Shown in pieces: positions 52,761 to 60,713 of a stretch of DNA of 64,000 bases; position 1 is the stretch's first letter; each line of letters begins with the position of its first letter. Position numbers and translations under genes: made by a program. The notes beneath the pieces were generated by a model that saw nothing but the letters and a program-made list of their open reading frames with translations, was not told the origin of the DNA and made no database searches. This DNA comes from CAWJTV01 sp963845695 (GTDB lineage: Bacteria > Planctomycetota > Planctomycetia > Isosphaerales > Isosphaeraceae). The stretch is taken from NCBI GenBank assembly GCA_963845695.1, contig CAWJTQ010000003.1, forward strand, positions 248,001 through 312,000, given 5' to 3'.

Positions 52761-53875
52761 GCGACCTAGAGAACGTCGTGCTGCCCGCGGCCGGAGGAGG
52801 GACGATCCGGCTTGCAGAGGTCGCGAGGGTCGCCATCGTTCCGGGTTTTCGCCGGGGAGCCCTGGAAAAGGATGGCAACGAAGTGGTCGGCGGCGTGATC
52901 CTCATGGCGCATGGCGAGAACCCCCTCCAGGTCACACGGCGGATCAAGGCGAAGATCCGCGAGCTCCAGGTCGGCCTGCCGCGCGACGTCCGGATCGTGC
53001 CATTCTACGACCGTACTCCACTGATCGAAGGAGCGATCGGAACGGTCAGCGGCACCGTGCTGGAGGCGATGGTGTCGGCCTCGTTATGCGTCCTGTTAGT
53101 TTTGCTTCACCTGCCCACCTCGCTTGTCATAGCGGGTACGCTGCCACTGGCCGCACTTTCGTCGTTTCTGATCATGGCCGTCTTGCGGCGATCAGGCGTC
53201 CTGGACATTCCGGCAAACGCCATGTCGCTGGCTGGGATCGCCATCTCGATCGGCGTCCTGGTCGACTCGTCAGTCGTGATGGCCGAGAACGTGATGCATC
53301 GGCTCAAGGAGCACTTCGGCGCCGAGCCGGTGCGGGGCGACGTACGAAGCGTCGTGTTGCCGGCCTGCCTGGCCGTCGGCCGGCCCATCGTCTTCTCTGT
53401 AACGATCATGGTCCTGTCGTTCCTCCCCGTCTTCGCGCTGGGAGGGATCGAAGGGAAGATGTTCCACCCCCTGGCTTATACGAAAACGTTCGCGCTGGCC
53501 TCGGTCGCGGTACTCGCGATCACCCTGGTCCCGGCTCTGTGCACGCAATTCATCCGAGGCCGGTTGCGGTCCGAGGGGGAGAATCCGCTGGTCCGGGGCG
53601 TCATCGAAGTTTATCGCCCCGTCCTTTCCTATCTGATGGATCGCCCGGCGGTACTGGCCGGGATCCTGGGCGTGACCTTCCTCCTGGGATTCGCCCCGCT
53701 GGGGATTCGCCCCGTCTACCTCGGCACGCTCTTCCTCGCCATGGTGTCCACGGCGCTGCTGCGCCGCCAGCCGTTGGGGCGCTGTGGTTGGTCCTGCGAT
53801 TCTGGTGCTCGTCGCCCTGGCGATCGAGCCGATGATCACGCCCCTGGAGCGGGAGTTCATGACGCCGCTCGATGA
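52694..53875 (+). CDS. RND metal pump, piece 2: periplasmic domain and transmembrane helices
   Basis: In phase from AIRDLENVVLPAAGGGTIRL. It includes MAHGENPLQVTRRIKAKIRE, then membrane helices (VLEAMVSASLCVLLVLLHLP, SLVIAGTLPLAALSSFLIM), the proton-relay helix with LAGIAISIGVLVDSSVVMAE, NVMHRLKEHFG and IMVLSFLPVFALGGIEGKMF. VDSSVVMAEN with its acidic residue is conserved in the family. The last 25 codons are out of phase. Confidence 0.88.
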   Translation: MSVGWERRHGPATTRSTLGGAIRDLENVVLPAAGGGTIRLAEVARVAIVPGFRRGALEKDGNEVVGGVILMAHGENPLQVTRRIKAKIRELQVGLPRDVRIVPFYDRTPLIEGAIGTVSGTVLEAMVSASLCVLLVLLHLPTSLVIAGTLPLAALSSFLIMAVLRRSGVLDIPANAMSLAGIAISIGVLVDSSVVMAENVMHRLKEHFGAEPVRGDVRSVVLPACLAVGRPIVFSVTIMVLSFLPVFALGGIEGKMFHPLAYTKTFALASVAVLAITLVPALCTQFIRGRLRSEGENPLVRGVIEVYRPVLSYLMDRPAVLAGILGVTFLLGFAPLGIRPVYLGTLFLAMVSTALLRRQPLGRCGWSCDSGARRPGDRADDHAPGAGVHDAAR

Positions 53876-54428
53876 AGGGATGGTCATGGATATGCCCATC
53901 ACGGTTCCCCGTGCCTCGGTGACGGAGTCGGTTGACGACTTGAAGGCACGAGACATGGTCCTATGCCGATTCCCGGAAGTTGACATGGTCGTGGGCAAGG
54001 CAGGGCGAGCCGAGACACCGACCGACCCCGCTCCGATGGATATGATCGAGACCATGGTGAATTTCCGCCCGCGCGAGTTCTGGCCGCGACGCAAGCTCCG
54101 AGCGTCCGATGCCGCCGTCCAGTGCGGCGCGGTGCTCGACGCCTTGATCGAGCGGCGTGCCGTTGCTCCACCAGTTGACGAGCGGGCGAGGCGGTTGCTG
54201 GCTGAAGAGGCGGTGGCGTCGAGTTTGACGAGGTTCGACGCGATGAGCCGAGAGTATGCCTATCACCGCAATCAGGAACTTGTGCGCGAGTCCAGCGGGC
54301 TCTCGCCGACCTCGACCCATCCCTCGGATCCCGCCGAAGCGCGGTTGGTTCCCTTGTGGTTCGCGCACGTTGAGAAACTCGACAGCGAGCTGCTGGTGGC
54401 GCCGGCCCGATCTTCACGAGGTTGGTGA
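53784..54428 (+). CDS. RND metal pump, piece 3: second periplasmic half
   Basis: Reads ILVLVALAIEPMITPLEREF, MTPLDEGMVMDMPITVPRAS and VTESVDDLKARDMVLCRFPE, the FMPPLxEGxxxxMP-type signature of CusA/CzcA, then an atypical Arg/Ala-rich insert (LRASDAAVQCGAVLDALIER). Methionines in EGMVMDMP resemble the metal-transfer path of CusA. The frame is lost at LLVAPARSS. Confidence 0.8.
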   Translation: MVGPAILVLVALAIEPMITPLEREFMTPLDEGMVMDMPITVPRASVTESVDDLKARDMVLCRFPEVDMVVGKAGRAETPTDPAPMDMIETMVNFRPREFWPRRKLRASDAAVQCGAVLDALIERRAVAPPVDERARRLLAEEAVASSLTRFDAMSREYAYHRNQELVRESSGLSPTSTHPSDPAEARLVPLWFAHVEKLDSELLVAPARSSRGW

Positions 54429-55357
54429 TGGACGAGATCCTGGATCGTGCGACGATCATCGACCCGGCTGTGGCGGCCCATCACGCGGCATCGGTCCGGC
54501 TACGCAAGGCGTCCGTCGAAAGCGTGATCGCGGCCATGACACAACCACCGTCCGATATCGGCGGGCATCACCACCACTCGGGCGGATCCGCCTCGGTTCC
54601 CCTGCTGGAGCCACAGCCGGTGCTTGACGGCATCCAGCACGAACACTCCCGCGCGTTCGCTCGATGGCTGCTCCTCTGGAAGGTCGGGCATGACGAGCTG
54701 GCGGGGTTCGGCGGCGAGCTGGACACCGCCGTCCAGATGCCGGGCTGGACGAACGTGTGGACGATGCCGATTCAGAACCGGGTCGACATGTTGACTACCG
54801 GGGTGAATACGCCGATCGGGATCCGGGTACTCGGCCGAAACCTGGATGATGTCGTCCGCGGCTCGGAGGAGGTTGCCCGGGTAGTAAGAGGCGTGCGCGG
54901 GGCCGCTGACGTCGTGGCCGACCCGCTTCGAGGCAAACCCTATATCGAGGTCCGCCTCGATCGCGAGCGGGCCGCGCGGCTCGGTGTCCGGGCCGGAGAG
55001 GTCAACGAGCTGATCGAGACCGCCCTGGCCGGTAAGATGGTCGCGACAACCGTCGAGGGGCGCGAGCGGCATCCGGTGGTTGTCCGTTATGCCCGCGCGC
55101 GTCGCGAAGACGAGGAATCGGTGCGAAACCTCCTTGTGACGGCCTACGGCGTGGCGCAGGGCCAGGTTCGAACACGAACACAGCGACCTCTCGTCAATCG
55201 GTTCACCAGGTCCCACTCTCGGAGGTCGCGGAGGTCAGCGTCGTCGAGGGTCCTGCGACGATCAAAGGCGAGAACGGACTGCTTCGCAATTACGTGCGGC
55301 TCAGCCCCCGAGGCCGAGATGCCGCCGACCTTGTCGAGGAGGCGCGAGTTGCCATAG
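54422..55357 (+). CDS. RND metal pump, piece 4: periplasmic docking region with His run
   Basis: Contains a His-rich insert (DIGGHHHHSGGS) not present in textbook CusA, then PGWTNVWTMPIQNRVDMLTT, GVNTPIGIRVLGRNLDDVVR and IEVRLDRERAARLGVRAGEV (typical for the porter domain). In phase to about LLVTAYGV (55150); an out-of-phase tail follows. A short intermediate frame at about 55190-55443 continues with VPLSEVAEVSVVEGPATIKG and NYVRLSPRGRDAADLVEEAR. Confidence 0.85.
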   Translation: MVMDEILDRATIIDPAVAAHHAASVRLRKASVESVIAAMTQPPSDIGGHHHHSGGSASVPLLEPQPVLDGIQHEHSRAFARWLLLWKVGHDELAGFGGELDTAVQMPGWTNVWTMPIQNRVDMLTTGVNTPIGIRVLGRNLDDVVRGSEEVARVVRGVRGAADVVADPLRGKPYIEVRLDRERAARLGVRAGEVNELIETALAGKMVATTVEGRERHPVVVRYARARREDEESVRNLLVTAYGVAQGQVRTRTQRPLVNRFTRSHSRRSRRSASSRVLRRSKARTDCFAITCGSAPEAEMPPTLSRRRELP

Positions 55358-55394
55358 CCCGCGAGGCCCATTTGCCCAACGGCGTCTATCTCGA

Positions 55395-55991
55395 GTGGAC
55401 CGGACAGTTCGAGCACACGCTCGACGCGCGCGCCGGACGCTAGGCTTGGTCGTGCCCGTCGTGGTTGTCTTGATCTTCCTGATTCTTTACTGGACCTATC
55501 ACGACATCGCGGACGCTGCACTCATGATGATGGCTGTGCCGGGCGCGATCGCCGGAGGGCTCCTCTTCCAGTGGTTCCTGGGCATGAAGCTCTCGGTGAC
55601 GGTCTGGGTCGGCTACATCGCGTGTTTTGGCATGGCCACATCGACAGGAATCATCATGCTCGTCTACCTTCGCGAGGCCCTCGAACGAGCTGGCGGCCTG
55701 GAGCGGATCAGCCTGAGCGAGCTACGCCAGGCTGTCATGGACGGTGCCGTCCACCGGCTCCGCCCGAAACTGTTGACCGAGGGAACAGTCGTCATCGGCC
55801 TGGCGCCGATGCTCTGGTCCAGCGGAGTTGCGTCTGAAATCATCCGACCGATGGCCGCCCCCGTATTGGGGGGGATTCTCGTCGCCGATGAGGTCATCGA
55901 CCTGTTTTTGCCGATCTTGTTCTACTGGGTGCGTCGATGGCGGTGGATGAGGCTGCATGCCGGGAGGCGGATGGTTGAATCCGACGCCTAA
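55395..55991 (+). CDS. RND metal pump, piece 5: C-terminal transmembrane bundle
   Basis: In phase from about 55440: LGLVVPVVVVLIFLILYWTY, MMMAVPGAIAGGLLFQWFLG, VTVWVGYIACFGMATSTGII, VHRLRPKLLTEGTVVIGLAP and IIRPMAAPVLGGILVADEVI. All C-terminal helices of an HME-RND pump are recognisable, including the VHRLRPKLLT motif. It ends 19 nt before the stop of the convergent M56 chain. Confidence 0.88.
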   Translation: MDRTVRAHARRARRTLGLVVPVVVVLIFLILYWTYHDIADAALMMMAVPGAIAGGLLFQWFLGMKLSVTVWVGYIACFGMATSTGIIMLVYLREALERAGGLERISLSELRQAVMDGAVHRLRPKLLTEGTVVIGLAPMLWSSGVASEIIRPMAAPVLGGILVADEVIDLFLPILFYWVRRWRWMRLHAGRRMVESDA

Positions 55992-55999
55992 CCACTTCA

Positions 56000-56413
56000 T
56001 CATCTCTGAGTCACGGCTCGCTGAGGGCCTTGGCAACCGCCGTCGCGATCGTGTTGGCCTGGAGATACACCAGCCTTGAGCTTGCCATCCGGACCGATCA
56101 GGAAAACCGACGGGATCGTCTCAACGTGATAGGCATCCTGTGCGCCCCTTTCGGGCCATTCGCCCAGGAAACCCTGCGTCCATCGGAGTCCCTGCTCGGC
56201 GGCGAGCTTGCGTGGTGACTCCTTGTCGCCATCGAGACTCAGGCTCACCATCGCGAACCGTTCGTCCGCGCCGAAGCGGTCGTGAAAGAGCCTTGAAGTC
56301 GGGTAGCTCCGCGATGCAAGGCGCACACCAGCTTGCCCAGAAGATGAGCAGCACGTGCTTGCCGCGGTAATTCTGGAGATTGATCGGACGACCATCAAGC
56401 GACGTGGCCTCAA
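56000..56413 (-). CDS. M56 chain, piece 4: end of the TlpA-like domain
   Basis: In phase from about 56285: FHDRFGADERFAMVSLSLDG, SPRKLAAEQGLRWTQGFLGE and YHVETIPSVFLIGPDGKLKA form the second half of a thioredoxin fold (cis-Pro in TIPS). A last shift near 56075 would yield LVYLQANTIATAVAKALSEP and a stop at 56011-56013, which is the more natural end. Confidence 0.7.
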   Translation of the reverse strand: MRPRRLMVVRSISRITAASTCCSSSGQAGVRLASRSYPTSRLFHDRFGADERFAMVSLSLDGDKESPRKLAAEQGLRWTQGFLGEWPERGAQDAYHVETIPSVFLIGPDGKLKAGVSPGQHDRDGGCQGPQRAVTQR

Positions 56414-58019
56414 ACGGTGGTGCCAGCTCTCCGATCTTGAGCATCTGCCTCGGTCTGGGCCGCAATGTCCCGAGCTCGAATTGGCTGGCGACTCGCTTCA
56501 GCCGGGGACCTCGGGTATGCGGAACTGGCGGAAAGCATGAGCGGTTCGATCGGAGAGACTGGACGCGCACATAGATCGGATCAGCCGTGTAGGTCAGTGT
56601 CAATTGATAGTCTCCGGGTGGCAGGTCCTCAACCCGAATGGTTCCGTCCGACTGGAGCGGAGCCCACTGAAGCTGGAACCAATCCCGACGATAGGTCCGT
56701 CCCTCGGGGGAAACCCGCCAGTTTCGGGCCCACTCGATGATCGACCCATCGCGGCGGGCGAGGAGTTCCGGGGGATAGGGGATCATGGGTCGATCGCTCC
56801 CGATATTGAACGCGGAAAAGCTCGTATAGTCGTCCTTCGGATCGAACCCGGGAGGTGGCGCGATCCGGGCCACGACGGCGCGCCCCGATCCACCCAGCTT
56901 GACATGGGCAACTTCTCCGGATTGGACCTCGGCGAGCGTTCCGTTCGTTGATGCCTGAAGGCCTGACGCCCGTCTCTCGAATTCAAACGCTACCCGCACG
57001 TCCCCCGGCATGACGCGCTCGAAGACGAAGCGGCCCCGTGCATCGGCTTTCGTGTGGCCCGAGTCCTGGACATAGGGTATGTCGCGGTTCGCGATGCGAT
57101 CGGAACGATACCGGATCGCGGCACCGGTTGCCGGACGAGCCCCAGTGCGCGCAAAACCTTCAACGCGGCCCCAGGGGCGGGCGATGATCGTCGAGTTCTT
57201 CTCAAAGGCCGCTTGATCGACCTCGGCAAAGAGCTCAGGATGCACGACGACCACGGCCCAGACTTTCCCGGCGGGGTCGGGCTCGCGGAGGATCCGGAAG
57301 CGTCCCTGACCATCGGTCTTCACGATCGCCTGGTCATTCACGGGTCGATTCTTACCGTCCTCGAGATGAACCCTGGGCAGGGCGGCTGGGCCTGCAACCA
57401 GCGGATAGGTCATGACGACGTCCGCCCCTTCCAGGGGAGTGCCGTCAGGTCGGTGCACGATGCCCGTGACGGGGACCCCTTGCGGCTTTTCGGCCTTCGT
57501 CAGCTTGACGTCATATTCCACCTGCCCCTCGTCGCTACGGAAGACGCGCGACTCGAACGGTTCGTACCCCTTCGCCTTGATCCGGAGTCGGAACTGGCTC
57601 GCATTTTCCGTGTCAAGCGAGGCTTGCAGGTGTCCCTGGGCCACGAAGCTGCGCGGATCCGTCCGCCACGACACTCTGCCGCCCCCATCCACGATGCCGA
57701 TCTCGAGCTCTGCGTACTCGATGGGCTTGTCCGTGGCGGCATCGCGGACACGACCGCTGATCGACAGGTCGCGCCTGAGCGTCAGCACGATCTCACCGGA
57801 ATCGGGCTCGGCACGTTGCTGAAAGACATGCTCATAACCAATGTGACTCGCATCGAGGAGGACCGGATCCGGCGGTGCGTCTTCCCAGCGGAACCGGCCG
57901 TCGGCCCCGGTCTTGAGAAAGACCCTCGGCCAGCGCCGGCCGCGCCAGCTCGTCGACGTTGACGAACGCGTCGGCAATCGGCCGCTTCTGCGTATCGACG
58001 ACCCGGCCGGCGAGGACAT
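56121..58019 (-). CDS. M56 chain, piece 3: CarboxypepD_reg domains and start of TlpA-like domain
   Basis: In phase from about 57940: VFLKTGADGRFRWEDAPPDP, LRRDLSISGRVRDAATDKPI, GVPVTGIVHRPDGTPLEGAD and ARPWGRVEGFARTGARPATG, several sandwich units in a row. A TlpA-like thioredoxin begins near residue 520 (LAPPFEATSLDGRPINLQNY) with an intact WCAPC redox motif (IFWASWCAPCIAELPDF). The frame is lost right after ELPDFKAL (about 56290) and continues in piece 4. Confidence 0.8.
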   Translation of the reverse strand: MSSPAGSSIRRSGRLPTRSSTSTSWRGRRWPRVFLKTGADGRFRWEDAPPDPVLLDASHIGYEHVFQQRAEPDSGEIVLTLRRDLSISGRVRDAATDKPIEYAELEIGIVDGGGRVSWRTDPRSFVAQGHLQASLDTENASQFRLRIKAKGYEPFESRVFRSDEGQVEYDVKLTKAEKPQGVPVTGIVHRPDGTPLEGADVVMTYPLVAGPAALPRVHLEDGKNRPVNDQAIVKTDGQGRFRILREPDPAGKVWAVVVVHPELFAEVDQAAFEKNSTIIARPWGRVEGFARTGARPATGAAIRYRSDRIANRDIPYVQDSGHTKADARGRFVFERVMPGDVRVAFEFERRASGLQASTNGTLAEVQSGEVAHVKLGGSGRAVVARIAPPPGFDPKDDYTSFSAFNIGSDRPMIPYPPELLARRDGSIIEWARNWRVSPEGRTYRRDWFQLQWAPLQSDGTIRVEDLPPGDYQLTLTYTADPIYVRVQSLRSNRSCFPPVPHTRGPRLKRVASQFELGTLRPRPRQMLKIGELAPPFEATSLDGRPINLQNYRGKHVLLIFWASWCAPCIAELPDFKALSRPLRRGRTVRDGEPESRWRQGVTTQARRRAGTPMDAGFPGRMARKGRTGCLSR

Positions 58020-59265
58020 GGGGTGGTCCCAGCGTCACGACGGCCTGTCTGCCCCCAGCCTCGGCCACCACGGATTCCATCGCCGGCGCGTGTCCTCGCG
58101 CCATGATTCGTAGCACCGATGGACCGGGACGGACGTGGGGAAATCGGAATTGCCCCTTGGAATTGGTGGTGGTCGAGGGAGCCTCGTCGTATGGCCCAAC
58201 ATCGCTGGCTTCGAAGCAGATGACCTCGGCGTCCGCGACCGGCTTGCTCGCCTGGTCGGAGACCGCGCCACGGATAGAGACTCCTCGGGTCATGACCTGG
58301 CGGTCGGTGAAGTCGAGCAGAGCCTGCAAGGGACGCTCGTCCCGCTGCGGTGGATCCATCGCCCTGGGCCGGCCGTGCTTCCGCGGATAGGACTCCCCAT
58401 CCCCGACGTAATCCGGGTGCGAGAGGAAGAGGTAGGCGAACGTCATGTTGCGGAAAGAGCGGCCACGCCACCGGCCCTGCTGGTCGGTCAGAGCGTCCAC
58501 CATCCAGGCCAGCTCGTGTTTCTCCTTTTTCTCGCCGAGGTACCCCCAGATTTTAACCTTCACCCCCGCGATCGGATGTCCCTGTTCATCGACGACCGTG
58601 CCACCGAGCGTCTGCTCGCCGGGCAGCAGCTCGAGTGTGAACTTCGCGGGGATCCTGGGAGATCGGGCATCGTTCTGTGCGAAGAAGTGGCGCTGCTGGA
58701 CGTAGCCTTCGGCCCAGACGTCGAGATTGAACGTGTCCTGAAACGTGTCGTGGGACAGATCGATGCGGATCCGGCCGTCGCGGTCCGTTTTCCTCTCCGT
58801 ATGCACGAGGTCTCGCGTGGAACGGACCGTCGCCGCGGCCAGTGGCTTGCCGGAGTCCTTGCCAACCACAAGGACCTCGATCGCCGCTGGGGGTGTGTTT
58901 GCTGAAGCCTTCTGATCCGACTTGGCCGGTTGTGTCTCCGGCGGCACAACGGCCTTCGTTGCCGCGCGGGCCAGCTCGATCGAACCGAGTAACCCGGTGA
59001 GGGCCATGAGAACCGCGGAGACCGCCAGTCGCGCCGGCCATCTCAACAGGCAGTGCGACGATCCCCGGCTCTCCTCGATCCACGCCAGCCGCCGGCCCAG
59101 CTTCGTGGTGTGTGCCATCGCCAGCCCCAGGGCCGGCTCGAGGCGCCGGACCAGTCCCGACGCGACCGCGATCAAGGAGGCCCGGTAGGCGGGCAGCTCC
59201 GCCCATCGCAAAGACGCACACGTCGTCGCACGCCTGCTCGCGGACGTCGCGCACGACACGGCCAA
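57832..59265 (-). CDS. M56 chain, piece 2: end of peptidase, membrane helix and CarboxypepD_reg domains
   Basis: In phase from about 59215: ELPAYRASLIAVASGLVRRL, EPALGLAMAHTTKLGRRLAW (end of the M56 domain), then a membrane helix (SAVLMALTGLLGSIELARAA), a Lys/Ala linker and external sandwich domains (IEVLVVGKDSGKPLAAATVR, LGGTVVDEQGHPIAGVKVKI, HVLAGRVVDTQKRPIADAFV). The frame ends in a non-coding tail after DELARPALAE; piece 3 continues. The first 17 codons of the open frame are out of phase. Confidence 0.8.
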   Translation of the reverse strand: MAVSCATSASRRATTCASLRWAELPAYRASLIAVASGLVRRLEPALGLAMAHTTKLGRRLAWIEESRGSSHCLLRWPARLAVSAVLMALTGLLGSIELARAATKAVVPPETQPAKSDQKASANTPPAAIEVLVVGKDSGKPLAAATVRSTRDLVHTERKTDRDGRIRIDLSHDTFQDTFNLDVWAEGYVQQRHFFAQNDARSPRIPAKFTLELLPGEQTLGGTVVDEQGHPIAGVKVKIWGYLGEKKEKHELAWMVDALTDQQGRWRGRSFRNMTFAYLFLSHPDYVGDGESYPRKHGRPRAMDPPQRDERPLQALLDFTDRQVMTRGVSIRGAVSDQASKPVADAEVICFEASDVGPYDEAPSTTTNSKGQFRFPHVRPGPSVLRIMARGHAPAMESVVAEAGGRQAVVTLGPPHVLAGRVVDTQKRPIADAFVNVDELARPALAEGLSQDRGRRPVPLGRRTAGSGPPRCESHWL

Positions 59266-60073
59266 TCAGCCAGGTCAGAGGATGTGGCCAGTAAACGATC
59301 TGCACGAGCTTGCGCAGGAGGTTCCAGCCGTAATCCCCGCGCCGGACGTGAGCCAGCTCGTGCAGGATCACCGCGTCGATCAGCCCGGCTTCCGGCGCGT
59401 CGGTCAGCGATCGGGGCACGATGATCGCCGGATCCCGCCAGCCGGCAACGATCGGGATTGACACTCGATCCGAAGCCATCAAAGCCACGCGACGGGAGAT
59501 CCCCATCCAGCGCCGCCAACGGTCCAGGGCCGCCAGCCACGTCGGTTCCTCGATCGGCTTGCTGTCGCTTCTCAGCCTTACGATGGCCAGCAATGAAAGG
59601 ACCAACCTCAGCAAAAGCAGGACCACGGCCGCCAGGTAGACGCCAATCATCGTCTCGGAAACGCTCATCCGGCGGACCGGCCTCGATGTTCCGGCGTCCG
59701 TCGTTCTGGACGTGGGAACGGCAGGAATTGCCCTCACGATCGAGGAGCCTGCAATCGGACGGACTTCCCACTCGGTCGTCGATGGGTCGTCGGGCGGTGG
59801 GATGCTCGGTCCGACCACGGCCGTCTCGACCGTGGCCCTGACTCGCGGTGGGAGGACCGTCATGGGCAACCGGGGCAAGATCCCGCTCGTCACCGGCAGG
59901 ACCAGCAATCCCACCAGGCAAGTGTTCCAGAGCACCGAGCGGGCCAGGGTACGGCGACGCCGTAGCAGCTTATGGACCACCAAGGTAAGGGCGAGAAGCA
60001 CTGTGGCCCGGATCGCGACGTCCGCCGCGACTCCCAATCCTTCCGGAAAACCCGAGTTCACGAAGTCGATCAT
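58586..60073 (-). CDS. M56 (BlaR1/MecR1-type) membrane metallopeptidase, N-terminal piece of the chain
   Basis: Start ATG 60073 lies 1 nt after the BlaI stop with GGAG upstream. N-terminal helices (VAADVAIRATVLLALTLVVH, TLARSVLWNTCLVGLLVLPV) and VYLAAVVLLLLRLVLSLLAI precede the zinc site VILHELAHVRRGDYGWNLLR (HExxH) and the following WPHPLTWLIGRVVRDVREQA (E ligand), CDDVCV. The frame is then lost (about 59215). In the MecR/BlaR paradigm the protein is a signal-activated protease that inactivates BlaI. The joined chain, with CarboxypepD and TlpA tail, would be about 1,350 residues. Confidence 0.88.
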   Translation of the reverse strand: MIDFVNSGFPEGLGVAADVAIRATVLLALTLVVHKLLRRRRTLARSVLWNTCLVGLLVLPVTSGILPRLPMTVLPPRVRATVETAVVGPSIPPPDDPSTTEWEVRPIAGSSIVRAIPAVPTSRTTDAGTSRPVRRMSVSETMIGVYLAAVVLLLLRLVLSLLAIVRLRSDSKPIEEPTWLAALDRWRRWMGISRRVALMASDRVSIPIVAGWRDPAIIVPRSLTDAPEAGLIDAVILHELAHVRRGDYGWNLLRKLVQIVYWPHPLTWLIGRVVRDVREQACDDVCVFAMGGAARLPGLLDRGRVGTGPAPRAGPGAGDGTHHEAGPAAGVDRGEPGIVALPVEMAGATGGLRGSHGPHRVTRFDRAGPRGNEGRCAAGDTTGQVGSEGFSKHTPSGDRGPCGWQGLRQATGRGDGPFHARPRAYGEENGPRRPDPHRSVPRHVSGHVQSRRLGRRLRPAAPLLRTERCPISQDPREVHTRAAARRADARWHGRR

Positions 60074-60074
60074 G

Positions 60075-60500
60075 TCATGCTCCCGGAGGTTTGCCCTTCC
60101 GCTCCCGACCACGCCGGCCGGCCGGCCGCTTCGGAGCCTCGAGTCTGAAGCGTCGTAGCTCATCGAGCTGTTCCAGGGTAATCGTCTCGTCCTCGATCAG
60201 GCGGAGCACCAGGTCCTCGGCCGAGCCACCGAAGAACCGGCCGAGCAAATCGCGGAGGGCATGTCCCTGCGCTTTTTGTCGGGCGATCACAGCGCAGTAG
60301 ACATACGACTTGCCTCGAGCTTCATGACGAAGGTAGCCCTTTGACTCAAGCACGCGCAAGATCGTCCGCACGGTTGAGTCGTGCAGCGGTTGTGGGAGTA
60401 CTGCGCGAACCTGCTCCGCGGTCGCTTCACCGAGCCGCCACAGTGCCTCCATGACCTGGGCTTCGCGACCAGTCAGAGTCTCTGACGGTGGACGGGCCAT
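60075..60500 (-). CDS. BlaI/MecI/CopY-family transcriptional repressor
   Basis: 141 residues. The winged helix is TGREAQVMEALWRLGEATAE, QVRAVLPQPLHDSTVRTILR, VLESKGYLRHEARGKSYVY; the C-terminal dimerisation helices are RDLLGRFFGGSAEDLVLRLI and ITLEQLDELRRF. A basic tail follows. The ribosome site GGGAGG lies 9 nt before ATG 60500. As in bla/mec systems it probably represses its own operon and is cut or released by the M56 protein encoded 1 nt downstream. I could not find a convincing TACA-type operator in the promoter region. Confidence 0.92.
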   Translation of the reverse strand: MARPPSETLTGREAQVMEALWRLGEATAEQVRAVLPQPLHDSTVRTILRVLESKGYLRHEARGKSYVYCAVIARQKAQGHALRDLLGRFFGGSAEDLVLRLIEDETITLEQLDELRRFRLEAPKRPAGRRGRERKGKPPGA

Positions 60501-60713
60501 GCTCCGAATCCTCCCGTTAATGATCTAACAGTTCTCCGCAGCATATTCACTGTCTCGACTCCGAGCAAGAGGGCTCCGTTAGAAAAATAACATCACAGCC
60601 GCGGTCGGCGGTTAGTTGCCTGACAAGGGAACCACAGGACCGGCTACGATGTCTAATGATGCAAAGAGATGAACCGAAACCTCCGGCAATGGGGCCGGCA
60701 AAGGACGACGAAG

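Noticed and set aside
47309..56000. Heavy-metal region as an integrative island
   Set aside because: No integrase, attachment repeats or tRNA were found, and codon usage resembles the rest of the window.
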